Positions 1-9,720 of a stretch of 64,000 nucleotides of DNA are shown in pieces. The DNA is from Pseudomonas putida. GTDB taxonomy: Bacteria > Pseudomonadota > Gammaproteobacteria > Pseudomonadales > Pseudomonadaceae. The stretch spans positions 1,178,001 to 1,242,000 of the forward strand of contig NZ_CP066306.1 of assembly GCF_016406145.1 (NCBI RefSeq), read 5' to 3'. A program made the translations under genes and the position numbers. The notes beneath the pieces were generated by a model. The model worked only from the letters and a program-made list of their open reading frames with translations, was not told where the DNA came from and did no database searches. Positions within the stretch are counted from its first letter, which is position 1. Each line of letters begins with the position of its first letter.

Positions 1-681
1 ATCTACGAGCTGGAACTCAAGACCGGCGAAACCATCGTTGTCGACAACCCGTCGAAGCTGCCTGATGTTTCGTCTGTCACCGACTTCCGCGAGCCGATCG
101 TCACCGCGACCATCCTGGTGCCGCAGGAACATCTGGGCAACGTCATCACCCTGTGCATCGAGAAGCGTGGCGTACAGCGCGACATGCAGTTCCTCGGCAG
201 CCAGGTGCAGGTGCGTTATGACATGCCGATGAACGAAGTGGTGCTGGACTTCTTCGACCGCCTCAAGTCGACCAGCCGCGGCTATGCTTCGCTGGACTAT
301 CATTTCGATCGCTATCAGTCGGCCAACCTGGTCAAGCTGGATGTACTGATCAACGGCGACAAGGTCGATGCCCTGGCATTGATCGTGCACCGCGACAACG
401 CGGCCTACAAAGGCCGTGCGTTGACCGAGAAGATGAAGGAACTGATCCCTCGGCAGATGTTCGATGTGGCGATCCAGGCAGCCATTGGCGGCCAGATCAT
501 TGCGCGGACAACCGTCAAGGCGCTCAGAAAGAACGTACTGGCCAAGTGCTACGGTGGTGACGTCAGCCGTAAGAAAAAGCTGCTGGAGAAGCAGAAGGCC
601 GGTAAGAAACGCATGAAACAGGTGGGCAACGTGGAGATTCCACAAGAAGCCTTCCTCGCCGTGCTCAGGTTGGATAGCTAG
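1..681 (+). CDS. lepA: Elongation factor 4 (LepA), C-terminal part
   Basis: This is the last 226 residues of the ribosome-associated GTPase LepA/EF4, which back-translocates stalled ribosomes. The 5' end with the G domain lies outside the window. The frame is open from base 1 and reads through the EF-G domain V-like region ([19 protein letters not shown]) into the LepA-specific C-terminal domain. The end is typical of the family: a basic stretch ([20 protein letters not shown]) followed by [14 protein letters not shown]. The stop is 5 bp before lepB. The lepA-lepB order is conserved in gammaproteobacteria and suggests co-transcription. Confidence 0.97.
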   Translation: MYELELKTGETIVVDNPSKLPDVSSVTDFREPIVTATILVPQEHLGNVITLCIEKRGVQRDMQFLGSQVQVRYDMPMNEVVLDFFDRLKSTSRGYASLDYHFDRYQSANLVKLDVLINGDKVDALALIVHRDNAAYKGRALTEKMKELIPRQMFDVAIQAAIGGQIIARTTVKALRKNVLAKCYGGDVSRKKKLLEKQKAGKKRMKQVGNVEIPQEAFLAVLRLDS

Positions 682-686
682 GTCCT

Positions 687-1541
687 ATGTCGCTAAATTT
701 TCCGCTGTTGCTAGTCATCGCCGTAGCCGTTTGCGGTCTGTTGGGCTTGATCGACCTGCTGTTCCTGGCCCCGCGCCGGCGAGCGGCAGTCGCCAACTAC
801 CAGGGTAGCGTCACTCAGCCAGAAATGGCCGTGGTCGAGCGCCTGAACAAGGAACCGCTGCTGGTCGAGTACGGTAAGTCGTTCTTCCCGGTGCTGTTCA
901 TCGTACTGGTGCTGCGCTCGTTCCTGGTAGAGCCGTTCCAGATCCCCTCGGGGTCGATGAAACCGACCCTGGAAGTGGGCGATTTCATCCTGGTGAACAA
1001 GTTCTCGTACGGCATTCGCCTGCCGGTGATCGACAAGAAGGTCATCGAGGTGGGTGACCCGCAACGCGGTGATGTGATGGTGTTCCGCTACCCAAGCGAC
1101 CCGAACGTCAATTACATCAAGCGTGTGGTGGGCCTGCCTGGCGACCAGATCCGCTACACCAGCGACAAGCGGCTGTTCGTCAATGGCCAGCCGGTTGCCG
1201 AGCAACTGGTTGGCGCCGAGCCAGGTACCCTGGGCAGCGCCGAACTGTTCAAGGAAAAACTCGGCGAAGCCGAGCACCTGATCCGCAAGGAAATGACCCG
1301 TTATCGCATGCCGCCGGACCAGCAGTGGACCGTGCCGGCCGGCCATTACTTCATGATGGGCGATAACCGCGACAACTCCAACGACAGCCGTTACTGGGAT
1401 GACCCGAACATTCCTAAGGAACTGCACGGCATGGTTCCGGACCGGAACATCGTCGGCAAGGCCTTCGCGGTCTGGATGAGCTGGCCAGAGCCAAAGCTCA
1501 GCCACTTGCCCAACCTGTCGCGGGTCGGCCTGATCCATTGA
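687..1541 (+). CDS. lepB: Signal peptidase I
   Basis: Inner-membrane serine protease that removes signal peptides from exported preproteins on the periplasmic side. It has 284 residues, usual for Pseudomonas. Hydrophobic segments lie at about residues 4-27 and 66-80. The catalytic Ser is S90 in PSGSMKPTL. The general base is K145 in NYIKRVVGLPGD. The MMGDNRDNSNDSR box lies near the C-terminus. It follows lepA by 5 bp. A strong inverted repeat starts 6 bp after its stop. Confidence 0.97.
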   Translation: MSLNFPLLLVIAVAVCGLLGLIDLLFLAPRRRAAVANYQGSVTQPEMAVVERLNKEPLLVEYGKSFFPVLFIVLVLRSFLVEPFQIPSGSMKPTLEVGDFILVNKFSYGIRLPVIDKKVIEVGDPQRGDVMVFRYPSDPNVNYIKRVVGLPGDQIRYTSDKRLFVNGQPVAEQLVGAEPGTLGSAELFKEKLGEAEHLIRKEMTRYRMPPDQQWTVPAGHYFMMGDNRDNSNDSRYWDDPNIPKELHGMVPDRNIVGKAFAVWMSWPEPKLSHLPNLSRVGLIH

Positions 1542-1546
1542 TACCC

Positions 1547-1575
1547 TTCGGCGCTGTCCAGCAGACAGCGCCGAA
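1547..1575 (+). other. Perfect 12-bp stem-loop in the lepB-rnc gap
   Basis: The arms TTCGGCGCTGTC (1547-1558) and GACAGCGCCGAA (1564-1575) are perfectly complementary around a 5-nt loop. There is no U-run, so it is a poor intrinsic terminator. It lies about 130 nt before rnc, in what would be the rnc leader. In E. coli, RNase III cleaves a hairpin in its own leader, so this is a candidate autoregulatory site; that role is inferred. Further down, TTGAACAAC occurs twice (about 1666-1688) just before the rnc start. Confidence 0.6.
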
Positions 1576-1702
1576 TGCATTTCTGACATAGGCTGTGTTC
1601 TCAGGGATCGAGAGATTCGTTGCTCGCCGCGACGGGCCACAGCCAAACAGTCTTTCAGGATGTTGATTTGAACAACGCGTTGAACAACCAACGGGTGGCT
1701 GC

Positions 1703-2392
1703 ATGAGTGCTTCCCTTGCCCGTCTCGAGCGCAAGCTCGGTTACACCTTCAAAGACCAGGACCAGATGGTGCTGGCCCTGACCCATCGCAGCTACGCCGG
1801 GCGCAACAATGAGCGCCTGGAGTTTCTCGGTGATGCCATTCTCAACTTCGTGGCCGGCGAGGCGCTGTTCGAGCGCTTCCCGCAGGCCCGCGAAGGCCAG
1901 CTGTCGCGCTTGCGTGCCCGCTTGGTCAAGGGCGAGACCCTGGCCCGGCTCGCTCGCGGTTTCGACCTGGGTGAGTACCTGCGCCTGGGTTCCGGTGAAC
2001 TCAAGAGCGGCGGTTTCCGCCGCGAGTCGATCCTGGCCGATGCCCTCGAAGCCCTGATCGGCGCCATCTACCTTGATGCCGACATGCAGACCGCTCGCGA
2101 GCGTGTGTTGGCCTGGCTGACTGACGAGTTCGAAAGCCTGACCCTGGTCGACACCAACAAAGACCCGAAAACCCGCCTGCAGGAGTTCCTGCAGTCGCGT
2201 AGCTGTGAGCTGCCTCGTTACGAGGTGGTGGACATCCAGGGCGAACCGCACTGCCGTACCTTCTTCGTCGAATGCGAAGTGGTGCTGCTGAACAACAAGA
2301 GCCGTGGCCAGGGCGTTAGCCGGCGTATTGCCGAGCAAGTCGCCGCCGCCGCCGCATTGATCGCCCTGGGCGTGGAGAATGGCAATGACTGA
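1703..2392 (+). CDS. rnc: Ribonuclease III
   Basis: Double-strand-specific endoribonuclease that processes rRNA precursors and some mRNAs. It has 229 residues. The catalytic signature [12 protein letters not shown] includes E40 and D44, the second acidic pair lies in [14 protein letters not shown], and a C-terminal dsRNA-binding domain starts near residue 157 ([13 protein letters not shown]). The stop overlaps the era start by 8 bp, so the two are translationally coupled. In P. aeruginosa, as I recall it, a DUF4845 gene sits between lepB and rnc. Here the gap is only 161 bp, so that gene is absent. Confidence 0.97.
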   Translation: MSASLARLERKLGYTFKDQDQMVLALTHRSYAGRNNERLEFLGDAILNFVAGEALFERFPQAREGQLSRLRARLVKGETLARLARGFDLGEYLRLGSGELKSGGFRRESILADALEALIGAIYLDADMQTARERVLAWLTDEFESLTLVDTNKDPKTRLQEFLQSRSCELPRYEVVDIQGEPHCRTFFVECEVVLLNNKSRGQGVSRRIAEQVAAAAALIALGVENGND

Positions 2393-3287
2393 GAACAATC
2401 CGACCCGCTGCGGTTACGTGGCCATCGTCGGCCGCCCCAACGTGGGCAAGTCGACCTTGCTCAACCATATCCTAGGCCAGAAGCTGGCGATCACCTCGCG
2501 CAAGCCACAAACTACCCGCCACAACATGCTCGGCATCAAGACCGAGGGTGATGTTCAGGCCATCTACGTCGACACCCCCGGCATGCACAAGGCCAACGAC
2601 AAGGCCTTGAACCGCTACATGAACCGCAATGCCTCGGCGGCCCTGAAAGACGTCGATGTGGTGATCTTCGTGGTCGACCGTACGCGCTGGACCGATGAGG
2701 ACCAACTGGTGCTCGAACGCGTTCAGTACGTGACCGGCCCGCTGATCATTGCAGTCAACAAAACCGACCGCATGGACGAGAAAGCAGAGCTGATCCCGCA
2801 CCTGCAGTGGCTGCAGGAGCAACTGCCCAATGCCGAAGTCGTACCCATCTCTGCCCAGCAGGGGCACAACCTCGAAGCGCTCGAGGCGCTGATTGCCAAG
2901 CACCTGCCGGAAAACGATCACTTCTTCCCGGAAGACCAGATCACCGACCGCAGCAGCCGCTTCCTGGCCGCTGAACTGGTGCGTGAGAAAATCATGCGCC
3001 AGCTGGGTGCTGAGTTGCCATACCAGATCACCGTGGAGATCGAGGAGTTCAAGCAGCAGGGCCATGTGCTGCATATCCATGCGCTGATCCTGGTCGAGCG
3101 TGACGGCCAGAAGAAGATCATCATTGGCGACAAGGGCGAGCGCATCAAACGCATTGGCTCCGATGCGCGCAAGGACATGGAAACCCTGTTCGACGCCAAG
3201 GTCATGCTCAACCTCTGGGTCAAGGTCAAAGGCGGCTGGTCCGATGACGAGCGCGCACTGCGCTCGCTGGGCTACGGCGACCTGTAA
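2385..3287 (+). CDS. era: GTPase Era
   Basis: Essential Ras-like GTPase with a KH domain that binds the 3' end of 16S rRNA during 30S assembly. The G1 loop GRPNVGKST is at residues 16-24, followed by DTPG (G3), NKTD (G4) and a C-terminal KH domain containing [13 protein letters not shown]. Two in-frame ATGs exist, at 2379 and 2385. The GGAG at 2374-2377 is 1 nt from the first and 7 nt from the second, so I chose 2385 (300 residues). It overlaps rnc by 8 bp. Confidence 0.96.
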   Translation: MTENNPTRCGYVAIVGRPNVGKSTLLNHILGQKLAITSRKPQTTRHNMLGIKTEGDVQAIYVDTPGMHKANDKALNRYMNRNASAALKDVDVVIFVVDRTRWTDEDQLVLERVQYVTGPLIIAVNKTDRMDEKAELIPHLQWLQEQLPNAEVVPISAQQGHNLEALEALIAKHLPENDHFFPEDQITDRSSRFLAAELVREKIMRQLGAELPYQITVEIEEFKQQGHVLHIHALILVERDGQKKIIIGDKGERIKRIGSDARKDMETLFDAKVMLNLWVKVKGGWSDDERALRSLGYGDL

Positions 3288-3294
3288 CCCTTCC

Positions 3295-3320
3295 AGCGGC
3301 CCGGATCTCTCCGGGCCGCT
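3295..3320 (+). terminator. Stem-loop after era
   Basis: Perfect 11-bp stem (AGCGGCCCGGA / TCCGGGCCGCT) with a TCTC loop, followed by CTGCTTT. It lies between era and recO. The short T-tract makes it a weak intrinsic terminator or an attenuator. Confidence 0.6.
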
Positions 3321-3340
3321 CTGCTTTCAGGCCACACTTC

Positions 3341-4024
3341 ATGGAACAACCTGTCGGTCAGCCGGCCTACGTGCTGCATAGCCGTGCCTACAAGGAAACC
3401 AGCGCGCTGGTGGACTTCTTCACGCCGCAGGGGCGCGTGCGCGCGGTGTTGCGCCGAGCACGGGGCAAGGGTGGCAGCCTGGTGCGGCCGTTCGTGCCGC
3501 TGGAAGTGGAACTGCGAGGACGCAGTGAGCTTAAGAACGTCGGGCGTCTGGACAGCATGGGCATCGCCGCCTGGCTGCACGGCGATGCACTGTTTAGCGG
3601 CCTTTACCTCAATGAGCTGCTGATGCGCCTGCTACCTGCCGAAGCACCACAACCCGAACTTTTCGAGCATTACGCCCTGACCTTGCAGGCCCTGGCGGCC
3701 GGGCGCCCTCTGGAGCCACTGCTGCGCTCCTTCGAATGGCGCCTGCTGGAAGACCTGGGTTACGCCTTTGCGCTTGACCACGACGTCAGCGACGAGCCGA
3801 TCGAAGCCGACGGGCTGTACCGCTTGCAGGTCGATGCCGGCCTTGAACGCGTTTACCTGGTTCAGCCCGGCTTGTTCAATGGTGCCGAACTGTTGGCCCT
3901 TGCCCAGGCCGACTGGGATGCGCCTGGTGCCCTGCTCGCGGCCAAGCGCCTGATGCGTCAGGCGTTGGCGGTCCATCTGGGGCCAAAACCGCTGGTCAGC
4001 CGGGAACTGTTTCGCAAGCGCTGA
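3341..4024 (+). CDS. recO: DNA repair protein RecO
   Basis: Recombination mediator that acts with RecR to load RecA on SSB-coated gaps (RecFOR pathway) and anneals complementary strands. It has 227 residues. The N-terminal OB-fold contains [20 protein letters not shown] and [11 protein letters not shown], and the helical C-terminal region contains [13 protein letters not shown]. It is part of the conserved rnc-era-recO-pdxJ cluster. A stem-loop separates it from era, while pdxJ follows after 43 bp. Confidence 0.95.
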   Translation: MEQPVGQPAYVLHSRAYKETSALVDFFTPQGRVRAVLRRARGKGGSLVRPFVPLEVELRGRSELKNVGRLDSMGIAAWLHGDALFSGLYLNELLMRLLPAEAPQPELFEHYALTLQALAAGRPLEPLLRSFEWRLLEDLGYAFALDHDVSDEPIEADGLYRLQVDAGLERVYLVQPGLFNGAELLALAQADWDAPGALLAAKRLMRQALAVHLGPKPLVSRELFRKR

Positions 4025-4067
4025 GCACGTCGTATGCTGTGGGGCTAAATCTTCAGGAGAGCCTTTC

Positions 4068-4808
4068 GTGACTCACAGCAACCGCATGCTTCTCGGCGTC
4101 AACATCGACCACGTGGCTACCTTGCGCCAGGCCCGTGGCACACGCTATCCGGACCCGGTCAAGGCCGCGCTGGATGCCGAAGAGGCAGGCGCCGATGGCA
4201 TCACCGTGCACTTGCGCGAAGACCGCCGGCACATCCAGGAGCGCGATGTGGTGCTGCTCAAGGACGTGCTGCAAACCCGCATGAACTTCGAGATGGGCGT
4301 CACTGAAGAGATGATGGCGTTCGCCGAGAAGATTCGCCCGGCGCATATCTGTCTGGTACCTGAAACACGCCAGGAACTGACCACCGAGGGCGGCCTCGAT
4401 GTGGCTGGCCAGGAGGCACGGATCAAGGCTGCGGTAGAGCGCCTGTCGCGCACTGGTGCTGAAGTGTCGCTGTTCATCGACGCCGACGAGCGGCAGATCG
4501 AAGCCTCCCGCCGCGTGGGTGCCCCTGCCATCGAGCTGCACACCGGCCGTTATGCTGATGCCCAAACGCCGACTGAAGTTGCCGAGGAGCTCAAGCGGAT
4601 CGTCGATGGCGTCGCTTTTGGCGTTGCTCAGGGGCTGATTGTCAATGCCGGCCATGGCCTGCATTACCACAACGTCGAGGCGGTGGCGGCAATCAAGGGC
4701 ATCAATGAATTGAACATTGGCCATGCCTTGGTGGCCCATGCGCTGTTCGTAGGTTTCAAGGCGGCGGTGGCAGAGATGAAAGCGCTGATCGTCGCAGCTT
4801 CGCGCTGA
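4068..4808 (+). CDS. pdxJ: Pyridoxine 5'-phosphate synthase
   Basis: Last step of de novo vitamin B6 synthesis: condenses 1-deoxyxylulose 5-phosphate with 3-amino-2-oxopropyl phosphate. It is a TIM barrel of 246 residues. Family signatures are [18 protein letters not shown] at the N-terminus, [14 protein letters not shown], and [12 protein letters not shown] near the C-terminus. The start is GTG, with AGGAG about 7 nt upstream. It ends the + strand lepA-pdxJ cluster and is followed by a GC-rich hairpin and a REP element. Confidence 0.96.
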   Translation: MTHSNRMLLGVNIDHVATLRQARGTRYPDPVKAALDAEEAGADGITVHLREDRRHIQERDVVLLKDVLQTRMNFEMGVTEEMMAFAEKIRPAHICLVPETRQELTTEGGLDVAGQEARIKAAVERLSRTGAEVSLFIDADERQIEASRRVGAPAIELHTGRYADAQTPTEVAEELKRIVDGVAFGVAQGLIVNAGHGLHYHNVEAVAAIKGINELNIGHALVAHALFVGFKAAVAEMKALIVAASR

Positions 4809-4867
4809 TCATCTGCGCTGCTGTACGCAGGCGGCCCATGGGTTAATGCCATTCAGTTATGCGATTT

Positions 4868-4911
4868 GGGGCCGCTTTGCGGCCCATCGCCGGCAAGCCG
4901 GCTCCCACAGG
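4868..4911. repeat. Hairpin plus REP element after pdxJ
   Basis: GGGCCGCTTTGCGGCCC (4868-4884) is a perfect GC-rich hairpin. It is followed at once by CGCCGGCAAGCCGGCTCCCACAGG-type REP sequence (4888-4911). The same core recurs at 7210-7227, 13900-13910 and 29568-29582. The element lies between convergent pdxJ and cmoB and probably protects or ends both transcripts. Confidence 0.7.
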
Positions 4912-4955
4912 TACAGCGCAGGCCTCAAGAGCTGCGCAGTCCCGGTGGGGTCTTT

Positions 4956-5912
4956 TCATTTGCGTGCTAACAGCGTTGCGCGGCGTGGGGCGGGCAACCC
5001 TTCAATGGTCTTGCTGTGGTCGTTCGGGTCTAGGAAGTCCCCCAGCGATTGGTAGCGCATCCATTCGGTGCTGCGCTGCTCCTCGACGCTGGTCACACTG
5101 ACATCCACGCAGCGCACATCGCTGAAACCCGCACGGCGCAACCAGCGCTCCAACGCCGGGACAGACGGCAGGTACCAGACGTTGCGCATCTGCGCGTAGC
5201 GGTCTTCGGGCACCAGTACCTGCTGCTCGTCGCCCTCGACCACCAGCGTCTCCAGTACCAGCTCACCCCCTTTGACCAGGCAATCCTTGAGCGCCAGCAG
5301 GTGCTCGATGGGGGAGCGGCGATGGTAGAACACCCCCATGGAAAACACTGTGTCGAAACCTTCCAGGTTGGCTGGCAGCTCTTCCAGTGCAAACGGCAGG
5401 TGCCAGGCCGGCAAGTCGGGCAGATACCGCTGCACGGCCTGGAACTGGCAGAAGAACAGCCAGTTGGGGTCAACCCCGATGACCATGTCGGCGCCTGCAC
5501 CGAGCATGCGCCATTGGTAATAGCCGTTGCCGCAACCGACATCGAGCACACGCTTGCCCTGCAGGTCCAGGTGCGGAGCCACGCGCGACCACTTCCAGTC
5601 CGAGCGCCATTCAGTGTCTACATGTACGCCGAACAGGTCGAACGGCCCTTTGCGCCAGGGCGACAGGCCCATCAGGGCCTGGCGCATCTGCGCGCGGGTG
5701 CCGTCGTCGCAGTCACAGTCCAGGCGCAGGCCGTCGACCAGGTCGATTTCGCTTGGAAGCAGTGCCGGCAGGGCGTCCAGCGCACCGCGCCAGCGCTCGA
5801 GATCGCCGTGGCCTTTCTCCAGCTTGGCTTGAAGTTGTGCTTGCAGGCCTTGCGACCAGCAAGCCAGTGGGGTGCCCGCCAGGCGGCGGACGAGGGGGGA
5901 CAGATCGATCAT
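4956..5912 (-). CDS. cmoB: tRNA U34 carboxymethyltransferase
   Basis: Transfers the carboxymethyl group from carboxy-S-adenosylmethionine to 5-hydroxyuridine at tRNA wobble position 34, giving cmo5U. It has 318 residues. The SAM-type fold shows [20 protein letters not shown] and [17 protein letters not shown]; the N-terminal extension with [20 protein letters not shown] is specific to CmoB. Its ATG overlaps the cmoA stop by 4 bp, so the two steps of the pathway are translationally coupled. Confidence 0.96.
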   Translation of the reverse strand: MIDLSPLVRRLAGTPLACWSQGLQAQLQAKLEKGHGDLERWRGALDALPALLPSEIDLVDGLRLDCDCDDGTRAQMRQALMGLSPWRKGPFDLFGVHVDTEWRSDWKWSRVAPHLDLQGKRVLDVGCGNGYYQWRMLGAGADMVIGVDPNWLFFCQFQAVQRYLPDLPAWHLPFALEELPANLEGFDTVFSMGVFYHRRSPIEHLLALKDCLVKGGELVLETLVVEGDEQQVLVPEDRYAQMRNVWYLPSVPALERWLRRAGFSDVRCVDVSVTSVEEQRSTEWMRYQSLGDFLDPNDHSKTIEGLPAPRRATLLARK

Positions 5913-6652
5913 GGCAGGGCTATCAGCGAGGCGAAATTAAGGCATTGGAACCAAGGCACCACCTTGCTGAAGCCCGCCGCGCGCAGGCGCTCGGTGTGGG
6001 TGTGCAGGGTGTCTGGCTTCATCACGTTTTCGATGGCGCTGCGCTTCTGGGCGATTTCCAGTTCGCTGTAGCCATTGGCACGCTTGAAGTCCAGGTGCAG
6101 TTCATTGAGCAGATTCTGCTCCTGGTCATCGGCGAAATGCAGTTTTTCCGAGAGGATCAGCGCGCCACCGGGCAGCAATGCCTGACGGATGCGGCTGAGC
6201 AACGCCAGGCGCTGTTCAGGGGCGATGAACTGCAGGGTGAAGTTCATCGCCACTACCGAGGCGGGCTCGAAGGGCAGGGCCAGTATGTCGGCGTCCAGTA
6301 CCTGAACCGGCAGCAGTTCCTGGAACATCGAGTCCTGCGCGGTGAGGTACTGGCGGCAACGTTCGACCATGGCCGCGGAGTTGTCCACCGCGATCACCCG
6401 GCAGCCCTCGCTGCGCACATGGCGGCGCAGCGACTGGGTAACGGCGCCCAGCGACGCGCCGAGGTCATACAGGGCGGTATTGGGCTGGGCGAAGCGCGCC
6501 GCGAGCACACCAAGGTTCTCGACGATGGTCGGGTAACCGGGCACCGAGCGCTTGATCATGTCCGGGAATACGCGCACCACGTCTTCGTTGAACACGAAGT
6601 CGGGAACTTGCTCCAGAGGCTGGGCGAAAAGGCGGTCGGGTTGTTTGCTCAC
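5909..6652 (-). CDS. cmoA: Carboxy-S-adenosyl-L-methionine synthase
   Basis: Makes carboxy-SAM from SAM and prephenate, the donor used by CmoB. It has 247 residues with a class I methyltransferase fold. It shows the [21 protein letters not shown]-terminal signature, [11 protein letters not shown] as the glycine-rich loop, and MNFTLQFI. It is first in a two-gene operon with cmoB. Confidence 0.96.
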   Translation of the reverse strand: MSKQPDRLFAQPLEQVPDFVFNEDVVRVFPDMIKRSVPGYPTIVENLGVLAARFAQPNTALYDLGASLGAVTQSLRRHVRSEGCRVIAVDNSAAMVERCRQYLTAQDSMFQELLPVQVLDADILALPFEPASVVAMNFTLQFIAPEQRLALLSRIRQALLPGGALILSEKLHFADDQEQNLLNELHLDFKRANGYSELEIAQKRSAIENVMKPDTLHTHTERLRAAGFSKVVPWFQCLNFASLIALP

Positions 6653-6741
6653 GGTGAATCCAGGCGGCTGACAATTGGCAGGGCCGGCATTCTAGCCAAA
6701 CCGCGCCAAGGATGCATGGTCGGCTGACCAGCGCTGTGCGT

Positions 6742-7134
6742 TCAGTTGACCCGAACCGCGCAATCGAAGGTCTGTACCGGCCGAACTTCCGGGGCCCAAG
6801 GCTGCTGATAGACCAGCACCAGATGGCCTTCGCCTGCGGCACGGGCTTCAAAGCGCCAGGTGGACATGCCCGCGCTGCCGACGATGCCGGCTTCTTCGGG
6901 GGCGCTGTAGACCTCGGGGCCGAGGCTGCGCAAGATGTTCGAGGCCGGGTTCTGCACCAGCCAGCGGTAGCCGGTAGAGGGATTACTGGGCAGGGTCAGG
7001 GTGAGCGGCTGGCCGACCTGAAGGTGCTTGGGGCATTCGCTTTCAGCGTCAAGTTCGACGGTTTGCCTGGGCTGCTGGGCGCAAGCGGAAAGCAGGACGA
7101 GGCTCAGGGGAACGAGCAGACGAGGGACAGTCAT
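6742..7134 (-). CDS. Chagasin-like (I42) protease-inhibitor lipoprotein
   Basis: A 130-residue protein with a lipoprotein signal peptide: VPLSLVLLSACAQ gives a lipobox with C18 as the lipidated residue. The mature part has the three loops of the chagasin/amoebiasin family (peptidase inhibitor I42, inhibitors of papain-like cysteine proteases). These are NPSTGYRW (loop 1), a Gly-containing middle loop (IVGSAGMSTWRF) and QQPWAP (the RPW-type loop). It is therefore probably a periplasm-facing lipoprotein that blocks cysteine proteases. The target is unknown and no such protease is encoded nearby. It lies downstream of lon on the same strand, separated by a long palindrome. Confidence 0.8.
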   Translation of the reverse strand: MTVPRLLVPLSLVLLSACAQQPRQTVELDAESECPKHLQVGQPLTLTLPSNPSTGYRWLVQNPASNILRSLGPEVYSAPEEAGIVGSAGMSTWRFEARAAGEGHLVLVYQQPWAPEVRPVQTFDCAVRVN

Positions 7135-7202
7135 GGTAGCTCCAGAGGCTGGCGAAGGCCTGAGGATAACCGATGATAGACGGGTTTTGTGTTATCAGTG
7201 CC

Positions 7203-7234
7203 GGCCTCATCGCCGGCTTGCCGGCGATGAGGCC
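7203..7234. repeat. Perfect 15-bp palindromic REP between lon and lipoprotein gene
   Basis: Arms GGCCTCATCGCCGGC (7203-7217) and GCCGGCGATGAGGCC (7220-7234) are perfect, with a 2-nt centre. The core is the same as in the other REP elements here. It starts 9 bp beyond the lon stop and could form a stable 3' hairpin that ends or protects the lon mRNA. Confidence 0.75.
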
Positions 7235-7242
7235 TTTGCGGG

Positions 7243-9669
7243 TCAGAACAGCACTTTAGCCACGTCGGCAAAGCGCTTGGCAAAGTGCACGGTCAGCCCT
7301 TCACGCAAGTACTCAGGCAATTCTTCGAAGTCCCCGCGGTTGGGCTCTGGCAGGATCAGTTCGAAGATCTTCTGCCGCCGCGCTGCGATCACCTTCTCCC
7401 GCACGCCACCAATCGGCAGCACCTGCCCGGTCAGGGTCAGCTCGCCGGTCATGGCCACCCCTTTTTTCGGTGCCTGGTCACGGGCCAGCGACAGCAGTGC
7501 GCTGGCCATGGTGATACCGGCGCTCGGACCATCCTTGGGCGTGGCGCCTTCTGGCACGTGCAGGTGAATGAAGGCTTCGTTGAAGAAAGCCGGATCACCA
7601 CCAAATTGCTTGAGGTTGGAGCTGACGTAGCTGTAGGCGATTTCGGCAGATTCCTTCATCACGTCACCCAGCTTGCCGGTGAGCTTGAAGCCGCGATTCA
7701 GGGTGTGGATGCGGGTTGCCTCGATCGGCAATGTCGCGCCGCCCATGCTGGTCCAGGCAAGGCCGGTAATCACGCCTTTGCCTGCCAGCACCTGTTCACT
7801 GCGGAACACTGGTATGCCGAGCGCGGCCTCCAGGTCTTTGGTGCCGATCTTGAGCTTGGCATCCGGGGCTTCCAAGAGCTTGACCACGGCCTTGCGCACC
7901 AGTTTGCCCAGCTGTTTTTCCAGCTGGCGTACGCCGGCTTCGCGGGCATAGCCCTCGATCACTGCGCGCAGGGCGCTATCGCTGATGGCCAGGCTCGTCT
8001 TGGCCACGCCGGCCTTTTCCAGCTGTTTGGGCCACAGGTGACGCTTGGCGATGGCCAGTTTCTCTTCGGTGATGTAGCCGGACAGGCGGATCACTTCCAT
8101 ACGGTCGAGCAGTGGGCCGGGGATCGAATCCAGCGTGTTGGCGGTACACACGAACAGCACCTTGGACAAGTCCAGGCGCAGGTCCAGGTAATGGTCGAGG
8201 AAGTCGACGTTCTGTTCAGGGTCCAGCGTTTCCAGCAGCGCCGAGGCAGGGTCGCCCTGATAGCTCTGGCCCATCTTGTCGATCTCGTCGAGCATGATCA
8301 CCGGGTTCATCACCTCGACATCCTTCAGGGCCTGCACCAGCTTGCCTGGTTGGGCGCCGATATAGGTGCGTCGGTGCCCCTTGATCTCGGCCTCGTCGCG
8401 CATGCCGCCAACGCTGAACCGGTAGAACGGGCGGCCGAGCGATTCGGCGATGGACTTGCCGATGCTGGTCTTGCCCACGCCAGGCGGGCCCACCAGCAGT
8501 ACGATCGAACCACTGATCTCGCCCTTCCAGGCGCCCACGGCGAGGAACTCCAAGATGCGTTCCTTGATGTCATCGAGGCCCGCGTGATGCTGGTCGAGCA
8601 CCTTGCGCGCATGCTTCAGGTCGAGCTTGTCCTTGCCATACACGCCCCAGGGCAGGGCACTGGCCCAATCCAGATAGTTGCGGGTGACGGCGTATTCGGG
8701 AGAGCCGGTTTCAAGAATGGCCAGCTTGGCCATTTCTTCATCGATGCGTTTTTTTGCCTGCTCCGGCAGGGTCTTGCCTTGCAGGCGCTGTTGGAACTGT
8801 TCGAGGTCGGCACTGCGGTCGTCCTTGGTCAGGCCAAGCTCCTGCTGGATGACCTTGAGTTGTTCCTTGAGGAAGAATTCGCGCTGGTGCTCGCCGATCT
8901 GCCGGTTGACCTCGGCCGAAATCTCATTCTGCAGGCGCGCGACTTCGACTTCTTTGCGCAGCATCGGCAGGACTTTTTCCATACGCTTGAGCATGGGCAC
9001 GCAATCGAGCACTTCCTGCAACTGGTTGCCGGTGGCCGAGGTGAGTGCGGCGGCAAAGTCGGTAAGTGGCGATGGGTCGTTGGGACTGAAGCGGTTGAGG
9101 TAGTTCTTCAGCTCCTCGCTGTACAGCGGGTTGAGCGGCAGCAGTTCCTTGATCGCATTGATCAGGGCCATACCGTAGGCCTTGACCTCGTCGGTCGGCT
9201 CGCTTGGCTGGCGTGGGTATTCGACTTCGACCAGATAGGGCGGGCGATGATGCTTGAGCCAGGTGCGGATGCGTACCCGAGTCAGGCCCTGGGCGACGAA
9301 CTGCAGTTTGCCGTTTTCGCGGCTGGCATGGTGCACCTTGACCAGGGTGCCGTACTCCGGCAAGGCCGCGGTGTCGAAATGGCGGTGATCTTCGGGGGGG
9401 GTGTCCATGAAGAACAGCGCCAGGCAGTGATCCGGTGTCTTGGCCACCAGGTCGAGGGTCTCGGCCCAAGGCTCTTCGTTGACGATGACCGGCAGGACTT
9501 GTGCTGGGAAGAACGGGCGGTTGTGGATCGGAATCACGTAGACCTTGTCCGGCAATTGTTGGCCGGGCAGGGCGAGGGCATGGCCATGGCCGGTTTGGGC
9601 CTGACCATCAAGGTGTTCGATATCGCTGTTGTCGTCGGGTTGTTCCGGAAAATCCTGCTGGTCGCTCAT
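7243..9669 (-). CDS. lon: ATP-dependent Lon protease (second-copy type)
   Basis: AAA+ serine protease that degrades misfolded and regulatory proteins in the cytoplasm. It has 808 residues: a Lon substrate-binding N-domain starting at about residue 45 (VYVIPIHNRPFFPAQVLPVI), Walker A GPPGVGKTS, Walker B VIMLDEIDKM, and a C-terminal protease domain. The Ser-Lys dyad is S716 (KDGPSAGITMA) and K759 (GGVREKVIAARR), with the usual spacing of 43. The acidic N-terminal extension (about 40 residues, SDQQDFPEQPDDNSDIEHLD) and the isolated location, away from clpX and hupB, suggest the second Lon paralogue of Pseudomonas rather than the main one. Confidence 0.93.
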   Translation of the reverse strand: MSDQQDFPEQPDDNSDIEHLDGQAQTGHGHALALPGQQLPDKVYVIPIHNRPFFPAQVLPVIVNEEPWAETLDLVAKTPDHCLALFFMDTPPEDHRHFDTAALPEYGTLVKVHHASRENGKLQFVAQGLTRVRIRTWLKHHRPPYLVEVEYPRQPSEPTDEVKAYGMALINAIKELLPLNPLYSEELKNYLNRFSPNDPSPLTDFAAALTSATGNQLQEVLDCVPMLKRMEKVLPMLRKEVEVARLQNEISAEVNRQIGEHQREFFLKEQLKVIQQELGLTKDDRSADLEQFQQRLQGKTLPEQAKKRIDEEMAKLAILETGSPEYAVTRNYLDWASALPWGVYGKDKLDLKHARKVLDQHHAGLDDIKERILEFLAVGAWKGEISGSIVLLVGPPGVGKTSIGKSIAESLGRPFYRFSVGGMRDEAEIKGHRRTYIGAQPGKLVQALKDVEVMNPVIMLDEIDKMGQSYQGDPASALLETLDPEQNVDFLDHYLDLRLDLSKVLFVCTANTLDSIPGPLLDRMEVIRLSGYITEEKLAIAKRHLWPKQLEKAGVAKTSLAISDSALRAVIEGYAREAGVRQLEKQLGKLVRKAVVKLLEAPDAKLKIGTKDLEAALGIPVFRSEQVLAGKGVITGLAWTSMGGATLPIEATRIHTLNRGFKLTGKLGDVMKESAEIAYSYVSSNLKQFGGDPAFFNEAFIHLHVPEGATPKDGPSAGITMASALLSLARDQAPKKGVAMTGELTLTGQVLPIGGVREKVIAARRQKIFELILPEPNRGDFEELPEYLREGLTVHFAKRFADVAKVLF

Positions 9670-9720
9670 GGGGCACCTGCGTGAATGGCTATGGTGCTTA
9701 GATGGGGCGCGGGGGAATGG

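Noticed and set aside
711..1691. 326-codon frame on the - strand over lepB
   Set aside because: Antisense shadow of lepB; His/Arg/Gln-rich translation without any motif.
5049..6727. Two long + strand frames over cmoB and cmoA
   Set aside because: Shadows of the well-supported cmoAB genes.
7285..9684. 799-codon open frame on the + strand opposite lon
   Set aside because: It mirrors the lon frame in a GC-rich genome where antisense frames stay open by codon bias. The translation has no recognisable domain, and lon is unmistakable.
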